Assembly (NCBI GenBank): GCA_015066785.1
Contig: SVNT01000002.1
Location: 124,001-188,000, forward strand
Reading direction: 5' to 3'
From: Ruminococcus sp.
GTDB taxonomy: Bacteria; Bacillota; Clostridia; Oscillospirales; Ruminococcaceae
Length of the DNA stretch: 64,000 nt
The position numbers and the translations under genes were made by a program. The notes beneath the pieces were generated by a model. It was given only the letters and a program-made list of their open reading frames with translations, made no database searches and was not told the origin of the DNA. Shown in pieces: positions 7,398 through 16,913 of the stretch (positions within the stretch are counted from its first letter, which is position 1; every line of letters starts with the position of its first letter).

Positions 7398-9427
7398 TAT
7401 ATTATTCCTCGGTAGTAAAGCCCTCGGGTTATTCCCGTCGGTGCAGTTTCGTTGTTTTCGTATCGGGTGAGTATGTCACGCACCTCGTCGGCGGTTTCGT
7501 CGGTGAAGAAGAACACCGAGAAGTCCGTGTTTTTCATATCCGACTGCTTGTCGGCAAGATAGAGCCTGTCGCAGTTGAAAATCTCCGCAAAGTCTTTCCT
7601 GTCGGAGCACATCACGGGGAATTCCCTTCCCGTTCTGTCGGTTATTACGCCGCCGCAGTTCTTACAGCCCGTCTGTGCGGCTATCGGGCAGTTCCTTGTA
7701 AGCATGAGCGGAAGTCTGCCGTACACGATAATTCCGCAGGGAATGTCACGCTTTATCGCAGAAATCTGCGTAAGTTTAAGTTCAAACGAAAGCTCGCAGG
7801 AGGAAAGCCCCATCCGAGCAAGCTCCCCGACAGAAGACGAGTTCGTGATGTTAAGACCGTAGCCGCCTGCCATTTCCATTCCGACTTCACGGGCAAGCCC
7901 TATGTGCGAAAGGTTGTTGCAGTAAACTCTGCCAAAGCCGTTTTTCTTTGCAGAGAGGAGCATTTCCTTCACGCTTTTTTCGTCGGTGATGTATCTTGGC
8001 GGCGCAAGGAGGAAATTCTCCTTACAGTCAGTGATTTTATCATACTCCGACAGCGGAATTACAATGTCCTTGTCGGTTATGTCAACCTTTGAAAGCTGTC
8101 GGTATTTTCTCACAAAAAGCCGTGTTTTTCTTGTCGGGAAGATTTTTTCTGCCTCGGGGAATTCCGTCACAGTGGCGCTGTTCACGGAAGACCTGCTTTT
8201 TATCAGCTCTTCCGAAAGTCCCGAAACGGCGTTGCGGCGGAGCTCATTTATCTCCGACGCAGGAAGAAAAAGTCCGTCGTCGATGTCGCAGTCAATTCCG
8301 CCGAGAGAGAAAACCGTATCTCCCAGCTTTGAAAGCTGACGGCTGACATACTCGCTGTCGATTGCCTTTTTCTCTGCCGACTGAGGAATACTTCCCGAAA
8401 CGGAAAATTCCGCCCCGTCGGCGCTTGCGGAAAGTAACACGGGGGAGTTTTTCTTTATCCTTGCAGAAAAATAAATCTCCCTCGATTTTATTTCGTTTTT
8501 ATACAGTTCACGCAGTTCGGGGAGTACCTTTTCAGCCGCCACGACATCTTCCTTCTGCCGTGTGCCGAACATTTCCCGACCTGTTCTGTTGCAGTAATAT
8601 CCGTCTGTAAATCCACTGCGTGAAAATACAGCCTTTAATGTATCGGTGTCGGGCGTCTGCCCGTCGAGAGCCTTTCTGCAGGCGGTGACAGCACCCGCAA
8701 CATATTCGGGGCGCTTCATTCTCCCCTCGATTTTGAGGGAGGCAACGCCTATGCGCTCAAGCTCACGGATATGCTCGATGTAGGACAAGTCCTTCAGCGA
8801 GAGAGCATTGTAGTCCACGCCCTTCTTTGCCGAAAACGGAAGTCGGCAGCTCTGTGCGCACAATCCTCGGTTCGCCGAGCGTGAGCCTATCATCGCAGAC
8901 ATATAGCACTGCCCCGAAACCGACATACAGAGTGCGCCGTGCACAAAGCATTCGATTTCAATTCCCAGAGTGCAGAGATGCTCGATTTCCTTGAAGGAAA
9001 GCTCCCTCGAAACAACGACCCGTGAAAAGCCGAGGTCTTTTGCCAACAACACTCCCTCTTCGGAGTGTATGCTCATCTGCGTTGATGCGTGCAGGGGGAT
9101 GTTCCCTACCGCTTTGCGTATCTCTGCCGCAACGCCGAGATCCTGTATGATGAATGCGTCAACGCCGATTTCGGCTGACCTTTTCGCAGTCTTCACAACC
9201 TCGGAAAGCTGTCCGTCGGTTGCAAGCGTGTTTATCGCTTGATGAACGGCAACCCCGTTGAGATGACAGTAGCGTACAGCCTCACAAAGCTCCTCATCGG
9301 TGAAGTTTGTGGCGTTGGCACGGGCGGAAAATTCCTTACCGCCGAGATAGATTGCGTCCGCACCGCAGCGTACAGCCGCACGGACGCTCTCCATACTGCC
9401 CGAGGGGGCAAGTATCTCTATACTCAT
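7397..9427 (-). CDS. U32-family peptidase with C-terminal DUF3656-type region
   Basis: 676 residues. The N-terminal half is the collagenase-like U32 fold, with the family signature ECFVHGALCMSVSGQCYMS near residue 160 and the following cysteine cluster NRGLCAQSCR. The second half continues as in long U32 proteins of clostridia (DUF3656-like). Members include PrtC-like proteases and RNA-hydroxylation proteins such as RlhA, which use the cysteine cluster. A ubiquinone- or rRNA-modification role cannot be separated from proteolysis by sequence alone. It overlaps zapA by 4 bases and dut by 1, so the three form one tightly coupled unit. Confidence 0.9.
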   Translation of the reverse strand: MSIEILAPSGSMESVRAAVRCGADAIYLGGKEFSARANATNFTDEELCEAVRYCHLNGVAVHQAINTLATDGQLSEVVKTAKRSAEIGVDAFIIQDLGVAAEIRKAVGNIPLHASTQMSIHSEEGVLLAKDLGFSRVVVSRELSFKEIEHLCTLGIEIECFVHGALCMSVSGQCYMSAMIGSRSANRGLCAQSCRLPFSAKKGVDYNALSLKDLSYIEHIRELERIGVASLKIEGRMKRPEYVAGAVTACRKALDGQTPDTDTLKAVFSRSGFTDGYYCNRTGREMFGTRQKEDVVAAEKVLPELRELYKNEIKSREIYFSARIKKNSPVLLSASADGAEFSVSGSIPQSAEKKAIDSEYVSRQLSKLGDTVFSLGGIDCDIDDGLFLPASEINELRRNAVSGLSEELIKSRSSVNSATVTEFPEAEKIFPTRKTRLFVRKYRQLSKVDITDKDIVIPLSEYDKITDCKENFLLAPPRYITDEKSVKEMLLSAKKNGFGRVYCNNLSHIGLAREVGMEMAGGYGLNITNSSSVGELARMGLSSCELSFELKLTQISAIKRDIPCGIIVYGRLPLMLTRNCPIAAQTGCKNCGGVITDRTGREFPVMCSDRKDFAEIFNCDRLYLADKQSDMKNTDFSVFFFTDETADEVRDILTRYENNETAPTGITRGLYYRGII

Positions 9428-9792
9428 GTTGTCATGTCCTTGAGTTTCTTGAGCTTTGCGTCATTTTCAAGGCAGGCAATCTTGGTCTTCAGAAGCTCCA
9501 TTTCCTTGACAGCCTCATCACGCTCCGCTCTTGCCTTTGCCGCCTCGTCCACATAGCCTGTAATCTGTGTGCGGATGTTGTCGAGGTTTTCGTTTGCCTT
9601 GTATGCCTCGTCCATTGCGCCGAGCGCTGTAAGTACAGCCGCCGCCGTAACAGATATATTATCCGACGACGCCATGATGGAATTTATCTGTGTGTCGAGC
9701 TTTTTTGCGAGGTTTATCGTGTAGCTCGGAACCTCGTCGGTCTGGAGTGCGTATTCCTTTCCGCAGATGGTAACTCTGACTTTGTTGAGCAT
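9424..9792 (-). CDS. zapA: Cell division protein ZapA
   Basis: 122 residues: a small beta-hairpin head (MLNKVRVTICGKEYALQTD), a helix beginning YTINLAKKLDTQIN, and a long C-terminal coiled coil (about 65-120). ZapA binds FtsZ and bundles protofilaments at the division site. Clostridial zapA is often followed by a U32 peptidase gene, as here, with a 4-base overlap. It appears to be first in its transcript, with a TATAAT box about 55 bases upstream. Confidence 0.9.
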   Translation of the reverse strand: MLNKVRVTICGKEYALQTDEVPSYTINLAKKLDTQINSIMASSDNISVTAAAVLTALGAMDEAYKANENLDNIRTQITGYVDEAAKARAERDEAVKEMELLKTKIACLENDAKLKKLKDMTT

Positions 9793-9845
9793 AATCTGTA
9801 TTCTCCGTTTCTGCCTTTCGGCGATATTTCAATATTACACCTTAT

Positions 9846-9851
9846 ATTATA
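9846..9851 (-). promoter_or_regulatory. Probable -10 box of the zapA operon
   Basis: On the minus strand TATAAT lies at 9851-9846. The hexamer 17 bases further upstream (TTTATT) is a poor -35 match, so this is a weaker assignment than other promoters in the window. No other candidate was seen before zapA, and repeat R3 lies just upstream. Confidence 0.5.
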
Positions 9852-9911
9852 CTATATTCCGACAAAATAATAAAGGGTTTTTTTGCAATGAGATAAAATT
9901 ATCGTAACAAG

Positions 9912-10495
9912 TGTTGCGCCGGAGAGTTTCGCACTCTGCGGAGTGCGACCTACTTTCCGTACGCACGGAAAGAAAGCAAAGGGGCGCTCTTGCAGAGGGC
10001 TTACGATTTTTTGTGATAGCGTTCGCATACGCTCACTTTAACAAAAAATCGTTGTATATTTTTCCGCAAGAGGCAGTAAAAAATTATTTTATCGGGAGTT
10101 ATCTCTCTTATGCGGTTTAATCAGTTACATCGGTTTTTCTTGCTGGTCGGCAAGAAAAATTAGTGCGGGCTGGGAAGATTTCGTGCGGGCGCATTGGTAG
10201 GGCTAGCTAAGGGCGCGGGACAATTCTTCTCCCGCACGGATATAGCGACAACATTTTCAACCGCCGCAACGTCGGCGGGGAAAATGTAGCCTCTGCGGCG
10301 AGCAGTCGCATTTTGCCTACTTTTTTGCGAAACAAAAAGTAGGTCGCGGAAGGGACGAAGTCCCGCGAGCGAAAGCGCTCCGCAGAGCGCAATCCCCTTG
10401 ACAAAACTCACCGTGCTTTTTCTCGCTTTTTTGCGAAACAAAAAGTAGGTCGCGGAAGGGACGAAGTCCCGCGAGCGAAACTAAACACAAAAACT
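9912..10495 (-). repeat. Large nested-hairpin repeat R3 (core inverted relative to R1)
   Basis: The left end matches the R1 terminal repeat (GAGAGTTTCGCACTC..., 9922-9956). The left arm hairpin is a hybrid: CCTACTTTCCG (9949-9959) faces CGGAAAGAAAG (9966-9976), leaving two mismatches. The core follows in reverse orientation with CCGCCG/CGGCGG at 10261-10278. The right side has a perfect 54-bp direct repeat (10321-10374 and 10427-10480) spaced by 52 bp. Each unit carries a GGGAC-gaa-GTCCC tip hairpin. Between them sits GCGCTC-CGCA-GAGCGC (about 10375-10390). Confidence 0.95.
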
Positions 10496-10526
10496 AAAGG
10501 GCACCGAAAAATTTTCAGTACCCTTT
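10496..10526. terminator. Repeat-associated terminator hairpin (copy T3, partly decayed)
   Basis: AAAGGGCACCG (10496-10506) faces CAGTACCCTTT (10516-10526) with two mismatches. On the minus strand it is followed by TTTAGTTTTTGTG. It is the only terminator-like structure downstream of the long rnj-ftsH gene run, whose last gene ends at 10575. A short remnant of the outer module (ACTTCTATCGTCGCC) lies at about 10540-10555. Confidence 0.75.
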
Positions 10527-10574
10527 TTCTTTAGTTTATAACTTCTATCGTCGCCAAACCGAAACCCTGCCCTG

Positions 10575-12554
10575 CTATTCTTCCGTATTTTCTTCGGGAG
10601 CGTCAGCTTTTTCGTTTTCGTCAACATCAACCTCTCCGTCAACGGTGACGTCGAGCTTTCTTTCGGACTTCTTGCGGTTTTCTTCTATCATAGCGTCGAT
10701 GTCCGCGTCGGTAATTCCGCCCGTCATCAGCTTTTCGAACTCATCGTCGTCAATCTTTTCAAATTCAACGAGGTACTTCGTCACGAGGTCGAGCTTTTCA
10801 CGGTTTTCCGTGAGGAGCTTTGTACACTCAGCGTAAGCATTGTCGATGATTGACTTCACTTCTTCGTCGATTTCAGCGGCAACCTTGTCGCTGAAGTTCT
10901 TGGTATGACCGTAATCACGACCGAGGAATACCTCGTCGTTGTCACCGCCGTAAACGACAGTACCGATTTTCTTCGAGAAGCCGTATTTTGTGACCATATC
11001 CCTTGCGGTCTTTGTTGCACGCTCGATGTCGTTGGAGGCACCCGTGCAGATGTCGTCAAGCACGATTTCCTCTGCAACACGACCACCGAGGAGCATTATA
11101 ATCTTTTCGAGCATATATGTGCGGCTTACATGCTGGTCGTCGTTCTCTGGGCGTGTGACTGTAAGTCCCGCAGCCATTCCACGCTGGATAACTGTAACCT
11201 GATGTACCTTTTCCTGCGTTTCGAGGTTGTATGCCGCAACTGCGTGCCCCGCCTCGTGAACGGCGGTGATTCTTCTGTCACGCTCTGTAATGATGTGCGA
11301 TTTCTTTTCGGGGCCTGCGATTACCTTGAGGGTAGCCTCTTCGATGTCAGCCTCGATGATTGCGTTACGGTTGTTACGTGCAGCAAGCAGAGCCGCTTCG
11401 TTGAGGAGGTTTTCGAGGTCTGCACCCGTAAAGCCCTGTGTGGTCTTTGCGATTACGTTGAGGTCTACGTCGGGGCCGAGGGGCTTGTTTCTCGTGTGAA
11501 CCTTGAGGATTTCCTCTCTTCCCTTTATGTCGGGGTATCCGACAACAACCTGACGGTCAAAACGGCCCGGTCGGAGAAGTGCGGGGTCGAGAATATCACG
11601 GCGGTTTGTTGCCGCAATTACGATAACTGTGTCGTTGATTTCAAAGCCGTCCATTTCAACGAGGAGCTGATTGAGGGTCTGCTCACGCTCGTCGTGTCCT
11701 CCTCCGAGGCCTGCGCCTCTGTGACGGCCGACAGCGTCGATTTCGTCGATGAAGACAATCGACGGAGCCTGCTTTTTGGCAGTTTCGAAAAGGTCACGCA
11801 CTCTCGATGCGCCGACGCCGACATACATTTCAACAAAGTCCGAACCTGAGATTGAGAAGAACGGAACGCCCGCCTCTCCCGCTACGGCTTTGGCAAGAAG
11901 AGTCTTACCTGTACCCGGAGGGCCTAAAAGAAGCACTCCCTTAGGAATTCTTGCGCCGATTTTGCTGTATTTCTTCGGGTTCTTGAGGAAGTCGACGATT
12001 TCTTCCATTTCGGCTTTTTCTTCGTCTGCGCCCGCAACATCTATAAAGGTTGTCTTTTTGCCCGATGATGACTGCGCCTTGATGTTTGCCTTGCCGAAGT
12101 TGGCGATTTTACCGCCACCGCCTGCCTGACGCATCATCATGACGAAGATGAGCACCATTCCGACAACGAGTACAATCACGGGGAATACCGTCCAGAACAT
12201 CGTCGTGTCCTTTATCGGTATGAAGTCCTGAGAAAGCGGTTTGTCGGGGTTGAGTGCGTTGTATTCCTTACGGTATTCGTTTATGTCGATGTCGTTGATG
12301 AACACCGATACATTCGGTACCTTGTACTTTATTGTTTCTGTCTCTGCGCCGTCTGCTACCTTCATCTCAAGCTCGCCTGTGCCGAGGTCGAGGGTGTATT
12401 CCGTTACCTGATAGTTGTCGAAATACGCAACTATGTCGGAATATTTCTTCTCGGACACCGTAGAGTTCGAGGAAATGAGAAGATACCCGATAATCCCGAA
12501 AATTGCGATTGCGATGAGAAGGTATATTAACGCTCCGCTCTTTTTGTTGTTCAA
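10575..12554 (-). CDS. ftsH: ATP-dependent zinc metalloprotease FtsH
   Basis: 659 residues. Two membrane segments (about 8-27 and 119-140) flank an extracytoplasmic loop. The AAA+ domain follows: Walker A GPPGTGKT (211-218), Walker B IVFIDEID (266-273) and an arginine-finger region ending LRPGRFDR (about 334). The zinc protease motif HEAGH is at 433-437, with the third metal ligand expected in [10 protein letters not shown]. It degrades membrane and regulatory proteins as a hexamer. The start is TTG at 12554 with AAGGAG 8 bases upstream. The C-terminal ~40 residues are acidic and low-complexity. It is last in the rnj-gdpP-lipoprotein-rplI-dnaB-tilS-hpt-ftsH series; tilS-hpt-ftsH is the classical Firmicutes order. 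Confidence 0.98.
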   Translation of the reverse strand: MNNKKSGALIYLLIAIAIFGIIGYLLISSNSTVSEKKYSDIVAYFDNYQVTEYTLDLGTGELEMKVADGAETETIKYKVPNVSVFINDIDINEYRKEYNALNPDKPLSQDFIPIKDTTMFWTVFPVIVLVVGMVLIFVMMMRQAGGGGKIANFGKANIKAQSSSGKKTTFIDVAGADEEKAEMEEIVDFLKNPKKYSKIGARIPKGVLLLGPPGTGKTLLAKAVAGEAGVPFFSISGSDFVEMYVGVGASRVRDLFETAKKQAPSIVFIDEIDAVGRHRGAGLGGGHDEREQTLNQLLVEMDGFEINDTVIVIAATNRRDILDPALLRPGRFDRQVVVGYPDIKGREEILKVHTRNKPLGPDVDLNVIAKTTQGFTGADLENLLNEAALLAARNNRNAIIEADIEEATLKVIAGPEKKSHIITERDRRITAVHEAGHAVAAYNLETQEKVHQVTVIQRGMAAGLTVTRPENDDQHVSRTYMLEKIIMLLGGRVAEEIVLDDICTGASNDIERATKTARDMVTKYGFSKKIGTVVYGGDNDEVFLGRDYGHTKNFSDKVAAEIDEEVKSIIDNAYAECTKLLTENREKLDLVTKYLVEFEKIDDDEFEKLMTGGITDADIDAMIEENRKKSERKLDVTVDGEVDVDENEKADAPEENTEE

Positions 12555-12591
12555 TTAATTCACTCCTTTGTGTATGTTAAGGCGATGAAGA

Positions 12592-13122
12592 TTATTCTTC
12601 TTCGTAAACGCCGATATATTTTAAGTTTCTGTATTTTTCCGCACAGTCAAGTCCGTAGCCGATTACGAACTCATCGGGGATGGTGAACAGCGCATAGTCG
12701 GGGGAAATATCCGCCACACGTCTGTCGGGCTTGTCGAGGAAGGTCACAATCTTCACCGATTTTGCGCCACGCTGTAAAAACAACTTCTTGACTGCAAAAA
12801 GCGTGTTTCCCGTGTCTATTATATCCTCTGCGATGATGACATCACGGCCGTTGAGGTCGGTGTTGAGGTCCATCTTGATTTTCACATTGCCCGTCGATAC
12901 CGTGCCGTTGTAGTAGCTCGACGCTGACATGAAATCAATCTCGCAGGGAATCTGCGTTGCACGGACAATATCCGCCATGAATATGAAGGAGCCCTTCAAT
13001 ATTCCGACAAAAAGCGGATTTCTGTCCCTGTATTCTTCGGCAAGGATTTTGCCGTATTCTTCGATTTTTGCCTTTATTTCTTCCTCGGTTATGAGGACTT
13101 TCTTCACTCCGTACTCAGTCAT
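12592..13122 (-). CDS. hpt: Hypoxanthine phosphoribosyltransferase
   Basis: Purine-salvage enzyme converting hypoxanthine (and often guanine) with PRPP to the nucleotide. The PRPP-binding loop VIIAEDIIDTGNTL and the flexible-loop region DFMSASSYYNGT are clear. I take the ATG at 13122 (MTEYGVKK), preceded by GAGG, giving 176 residues. An upstream TTG at 13137 is possible but lacks spacing to a ribosome site. The start overlaps the end of tilS by 8 bases. In Bacillus, TilS and Hpt are functionally linked through FtsH regulation, and the same order is kept here. Confidence 0.97.
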   Translation of the reverse strand: MTEYGVKKVLITEEEIKAKIEEYGKILAEEYRDRNPLFVGILKGSFIFMADIVRATQIPCEIDFMSASSYYNGTVSTGNVKIKMDLNTDLNGRDVIIAEDIIDTGNTLFAVKKLFLQRGAKSVKIVTFLDKPDRRVADISPDYALFTIPDEFVIGYGLDCAEKYRNLKYIGVYEEE

Positions 13123-14440
13123 TGTCGTTAACCTCAATCCGTAAAGTAAGTATTCTTGTCGTGTCGTCAGAGAGCTTTACCCTTTCGTCTGCACCGAAGT
13201 TCTCGACGAATATCACTCCCCCCTCGTCGCAGAGGACGGCGATACGGTCTTTTTCGTATGCGGGCGTTTTCTCGAGGAGCTTTTTGAGCCTGCTCTCAAA
13301 CCCTCTTCCCACGAGAGAAATCCTGTCCCCCGCACGCTTGTTACGCAGTAACAGCGTTCCTTTTATTTTATCATAATCTATATAACAATTTGTAAATTTT
13401 CTGTGAACAAAGGCGTCTTTCACCGATTTTTCATCTTCGATGATTTCGGCTGTGACGGTTTTCCCGAGGAATTTATTTTCTCCGACAGAAAGCGGTGCGC
13501 AGTATTCGGGGAAAAACCTTTCGCCCGTAATATAAATTCTGCCCTGCGAAAGCGTGATATAAACATCCTCGCCGACATTTATGCGTGAGGATTTTTTTTC
13601 ATTGCAAAGCGAAAGAATTTCGTCAATCAGCCTTGCGCATACGGGAATTCCGTGCCCGTCGAGAAAGCGTTTTACCGCCCGTGATGACACGGCGTAGTGA
13701 CTTCCCGCAAGAATTTCTGCGTTCAGGGATTTTCCGTCGCAGGCCTCATTGTAAAGAATATCCGCCTGCGAGGAGATATAGTCCTCGTCAATCCGTAAAC
13801 GCTCGGAAAGTGCAAAGATGTGCCCTTCGGCGTCGGAGTTTATTTTTTTAAGCTCGGGCATAACCGCAAGCCTTATTCTGTTGCGTGAGTAGTCGGTCGT
13901 GAGGTTTGTTTCGTCGGTGACGAAGTCCTGACCGCATTCGGCAAGGTACCCTTCGATTTCCGCCCTTGTGCAACGGTGCAACGGTCTTATGATGTTGCCA
14001 CGCTGTACGGGTATTCCGCACATTCCACGAAGACCTGCCCCACGGATAAGATTGAAGATTACCGTTTCGGCGGTGTCGCCACGGTTGTGGGCGGTAGCGA
14101 TAAGCCCGTCGGCGTACTTGTCAAACGCACGGTAGCGGAGTATCCGCCCAGCCTCTTCTTCAGAAAGGGAGTTTTCTTTCGCAAAGCCCTTTACATCAAG
14201 TCTTTCGACATACAGCGGAACGCCGAGCTTTTCGCACAGACGGACACAAAAAGCCTCGTCGGAGTCTGCCGTCCCACGAAGCTGATGGTTACAGTGTATT
14301 GCCGAAACGGAGAGATTATTCCCTGCCTTTGAATACTCAAGCAAATTAAAAAGCAGGCATACGCTGTCCGCCCCGCCGGAAAGTCCGACGAGCACGGATT
14401 TTTCTTTGCCGATAATTCCGGCGTCGAAATTTTTAAGCAT
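13115..14440 (-). CDS. tilS: tRNA(Ile)-lysidine synthase
   Basis: 441 residues. The N-terminal PP-loop ATPase motif SGGADS is at 21-26, followed by the HCNHQLRG and HNRGDTAET segments typical of TilS, then the TilS-specific C-terminal domains including the RNKRAGDRISLVGRG stretch. The enzyme attaches lysine to C34 of the CAU anticodon of a tRNA-Ile so that it reads AUA. It sits between dnaB and hpt in the minus-strand operon, with a 21-base gap after dnaB and an 8-base overlap with hpt. Confidence 0.97.
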   Translation of the reverse strand: MLKNFDAGIIGKEKSVLVGLSGGADSVCLLFNLLEYSKAGNNLSVSAIHCNHQLRGTADSDEAFCVRLCEKLGVPLYVERLDVKGFAKENSLSEEEAGRILRYRAFDKYADGLIATAHNRGDTAETVIFNLIRGAGLRGMCGIPVQRGNIIRPLHRCTRAEIEGYLAECGQDFVTDETNLTTDYSRNRIRLAVMPELKKINSDAEGHIFALSERLRIDEDYISSQADILYNEACDGKSLNAEILAGSHYAVSSRAVKRFLDGHGIPVCARLIDEILSLCNEKKSSRINVGEDVYITLSQGRIYITGERFFPEYCAPLSVGENKFLGKTVTAEIIEDEKSVKDAFVHRKFTNCYIDYDKIKGTLLLRNKRAGDRISLVGRGFESRLKKLLEKTPAYEKDRIAVLCDEGGVIFVENFGADERVKLSDDTTRILTLRIEVNDND

Positions 14441-14461
14441 AGCGTATCACCTGCCGTAATT

Positions 14462-15826
14462 CTATTCTTCGGGTACTCCCCCCGGATGTTCGGAGTTGTC
14501 GGCGTTTGAAAACCTCGTGAACATACCGTCCCATATGAGATTTATCGTTCTTGTTTCGCCGTGACGGTTCTTCGCAACGATACATTCCGACAGCGACTGG
14601 TTGGGGCTTTCCTTGTTGTAGTATCCCTCACGGTAGAGGAAGAGTACAATGTCTGCGTCCTGCTCGATTGAGCCCGATTCACGCAGGTCGGAAAGCATGG
14701 GGCGCTTGTCTGTACGGCTTTCGGGGCCACGGGCAAGCTGTGAAAGCGTGATGACGGGAACATTAAGCTCCTTCGCCATGAGCTTTAACTGTCGGGTGAT
14801 TTCGGAAACCTCCTGCGTACGATTGTCAATGCGTTTTCCCGATGACATAAGCTGGAGGTAGTCGATGATGACAAGGCTCAGCTCGTCCTTCATACGACGG
14901 AGCTTTGCCTTTATCTGCGGTACCGATATACCTGGGGTATCGTCGAAATAAATCCTCTTCCTTGAAAGCATAGCCGAGCCTGTCGCAAGGTTTGACCATT
15001 CTTCCGTCGAGAGCCGTCCTGTGCGTAAGTGCTGGCTTGATACCCTCGACTCTGCCGACATCATTCGTGTTGCAAGCTGTTCGTTCGACATTTCGAGAGA
15101 GAAGATTGCAACCGTCTTTGAGCTGTCGTTGCAGACATTCGACGCTATGTTGAGGGCGAACGCCGTCTTACCCATACCCGGACGTGCCGCAAGTATGATA
15201 AGGTCGGATTTGTTGAGGCCCGTAAGAATTGTATCGAGGTCTGCAAAGCCCGATTTCGCACCGATGTATTTCTCTCTGTCGGGGCCCGAAAGGCTTGCGA
15301 TGTGGTCGTACGCCGCCGTGATAACCTCGTCAATCTTCACGAGGCCACGGGTTTCCTTTCCACGACGGATGTCGAAGATTTTCTGCTCTGCGGCGTCGAT
15401 GAGGGTCTGCGCATTCTCCTGTCCGTCGGAGGAAATCGAGATTATCTCCTCCGCCGCCGAAATGAGAGAACGGATATAGTATTTTTCTTCGATTATCTTG
15501 CAGTAGTCAACTATGCTCTTCGTACTCGGCACGGAGTTCATTATGTCGAGAAGATATGCCTTTCCCGTTGACTCGCTGTCGAAAATCCCACGCTGTACCG
15601 ACGCATTGAGTACGGTCAGCAGGTCGGTTGTTGCCGCCGTGGTGAAATTCTCGATTATAATATCGAACAGCTTGCGGTGATTTTCGTGGTAGAAATAATC
15701 ACGCTTTATGTATTCGAGAGTGTCCGACACAAGCGTCGGGTCGATAAGCACCGAGCCGAGTACCGCCTGCTCAGCCTCAAGGCTGTATGTGGTCGGGGTT
15801 TTGATGGAAATGTCATTGTAAGCCAT
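14462..15826 (-). CDS. dnaB: Replicative DNA helicase DnaB (DnaC in Bacillus naming)
   Basis: 454 residues with the helical N-terminal domain (about 10-110), a linker, and the RecA-like C-terminal motor. Walker A is AARPGMGKT (about 213-221), and the Walker B-type strand LVIIDYLQL and the DLRESGSIEQDADIV segment are intact. No intein is present. It forms the hexameric ring that unwinds DNA ahead of the replisome. It starts 3 bases after the rplI stop, with its GAGG site inside rplI; rplI-dnaB adjacency is typical of Firmicutes. Confidence 0.98.
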   Translation of the reverse strand: MAYNDISIKTPTTYSLEAEQAVLGSVLIDPTLVSDTLEYIKRDYFYHENHRKLFDIIIENFTTAATTDLLTVLNASVQRGIFDSESTGKAYLLDIMNSVPSTKSIVDYCKIIEEKYYIRSLISAAEEIISISSDGQENAQTLIDAAEQKIFDIRRGKETRGLVKIDEVITAAYDHIASLSGPDREKYIGAKSGFADLDTILTGLNKSDLIILAARPGMGKTAFALNIASNVCNDSSKTVAIFSLEMSNEQLATRMMSAESRVSSQHLRTGRLSTEEWSNLATGSAMLSRKRIYFDDTPGISVPQIKAKLRRMKDELSLVIIDYLQLMSSGKRIDNRTQEVSEITRQLKLMAKELNVPVITLSQLARGPESRTDKRPMLSDLRESGSIEQDADIVLFLYREGYYNKESPNQSLSECIVAKNRHGETRTINLIWDGMFTRFSNADNSEHPGGVPEE

Positions 15827-15828
15827 AA

Positions 15829-16272
15829 TTATTCCTCTGTTACGTCAATAGTGAGCTTTGCGGAAATTCCCGTGTAGAGCTTTACCTCAGCCTCGTATGT
15901 GCCGAAGTTCTTGATTTCGGCAACGCTGATTTTCTTCTTGTCAACTTTTCTGCCGAGCTGCTTTTCGATTTCGTCTGCAATGCCTGCCACGGTGATTGAG
16001 CCGAACAGCTTTCCGCCCTGACCTGCCTTTGCCTTTATTGTTACCTTCTTGCCTCTGATAGCGTCTGCGATTTCGTTTGCCTCCTGCTTTGCAACGTCAA
16101 TCTTGTGCTGCTCGGAGGATTTCTTTCCTGCAAGGTCGGACATATTCTTTGCGTTTGCCTCAACTGCAATTCCCTTCGCAAGAAGGAAGTTTCTAGCGTA
16201 GCCGTCAGCTACTTCCTTTACGTCGCCTGCCTTAGCAGTGCCTTTTACATCTTTAAGAAAAATTACCTTCAT
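15829..16272 (-). CDS. rplI: Ribosomal protein L9
   Basis: 147 residues of normal length: N-terminal rRNA-binding domain ([21 protein letters not shown]...GYARNFLL), a long connecting helix, and the C-terminal domain. L9 binds near the base of the L1 stalk and supports frame maintenance. It lies between the lipoprotein gene and dnaB with almost no spacing, so it is part of the long minus-strand transcript. Confidence 0.98.
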   Translation of the reverse strand: MKVIFLKDVKGTAKAGDVKEVADGYARNFLLAKGIAVEANAKNMSDLAGKKSSEQHKIDVAKQEANEIADAIRGKKVTIKAKAGQGGKLFGSITVAGIADEIEKQLGRKVDKKKISVAEIKNFGTYEAEVKLYTGISAKLTIDVTEE

Positions 16273-16291
16273 TTTTTCGTCTTCCTTTCAT

Positions 16292-16909
16292 TTACTGTCT
16301 TTTGTCGGTTATTGTGTATTTGTTGTCGTCTATGGCGATTTTCTCGGCATAGAATGTCGACGGCTCTATCGAATATTCATACACTGCGATAACAGTCCCG
16401 TCGTTTTCGAGGTTTTCGATTTTTGTCAGGGCGTCGCCGTTGTAGTGAAAACGCCATAGCGTTCCTTCGCTGGAGTAGGTTTCGTACGCCGTCTTGTCGG
16501 AGTCGTTCACAACCCTGTCAACGAATGTGCCGCCGTCAAGCGCTGCGGAAAATACAGCCTCAAGGAAATACCCCTGTGCGTTGAAGATGTCGTCGTTCAC
16601 GGCTGTCTGCACGGTGCATTGATTTGATATTTCGTCGATGATGTAGGCGTCACTTCCGCTTGCGATAACTCTCACATCGGAGGCTGTGTCTGTCATACGG
16701 CAGTATTTAGTGCTGTTGTGTATCATCGTTTCGGTAACGGTAGTCGAACCCTCATAGGTTGCCGTTTCGCTGATGTAGTAGTTCCCGCCGAGCATTTCCG
16801 AAATGACTGCCCGTGCGTTTTCGGTGTAGTGTATCTCCTCCGTGCCTGTGCAGGCTGTTGCCATAGCAACAATGAGCGCAATCACGGGGAACAGTATTAA
16901 TTTTTTCAT
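16292..16909 (-). CDS. Putative lipoprotein of unknown function
   Basis: 205 residues beginning with a classical lipoprotein signal (MKKLILFPVIALIVAMATAC): hydrophobic core, then cysteine 20 as the predicted lipidation site. The mature part is beta-rich with repeated short strands (YYISETATYEG, VRVIASGSDAYIID, TLWRFHYNGDALTKIE). This resembles LolA/outer-surface-type lipid-binding folds or DUF-type lipoproteins, but I cannot name a family. It lies 4 bases after the gdpP stop and 19 before rplI, so it is co-transcribed with core housekeeping genes. A role at the membrane surface is inferred only from the signal. Confidence 0.75.
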   Translation of the reverse strand: MKKLILFPVIALIVAMATACTGTEEIHYTENARAVISEMLGGNYYISETATYEGSTTVTETMIHNSTKYCRMTDTASDVRVIASGSDAYIIDEISNQCTVQTAVNDDIFNAQGYFLEAVFSAALDGGTFVDRVVNDSDKTAYETYSSEGTLWRFHYNGDALTKIENLENDGTVIAVYEYSIEPSTFYAEKIAIDDNKYTITDKRQ

Positions 16910-16913
16910 TGTA

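Noticed and set aside
10321..10480. CRISPR array
   Set aside because: Only two direct repeats of 54 bp, a palindromic tip, and no cas genes or regular spacers.
10905..11849. 314-residue plus-strand frame
   Set aside because: Antisense to the ATPase domain of ftsH; the sense strand is unambiguous.
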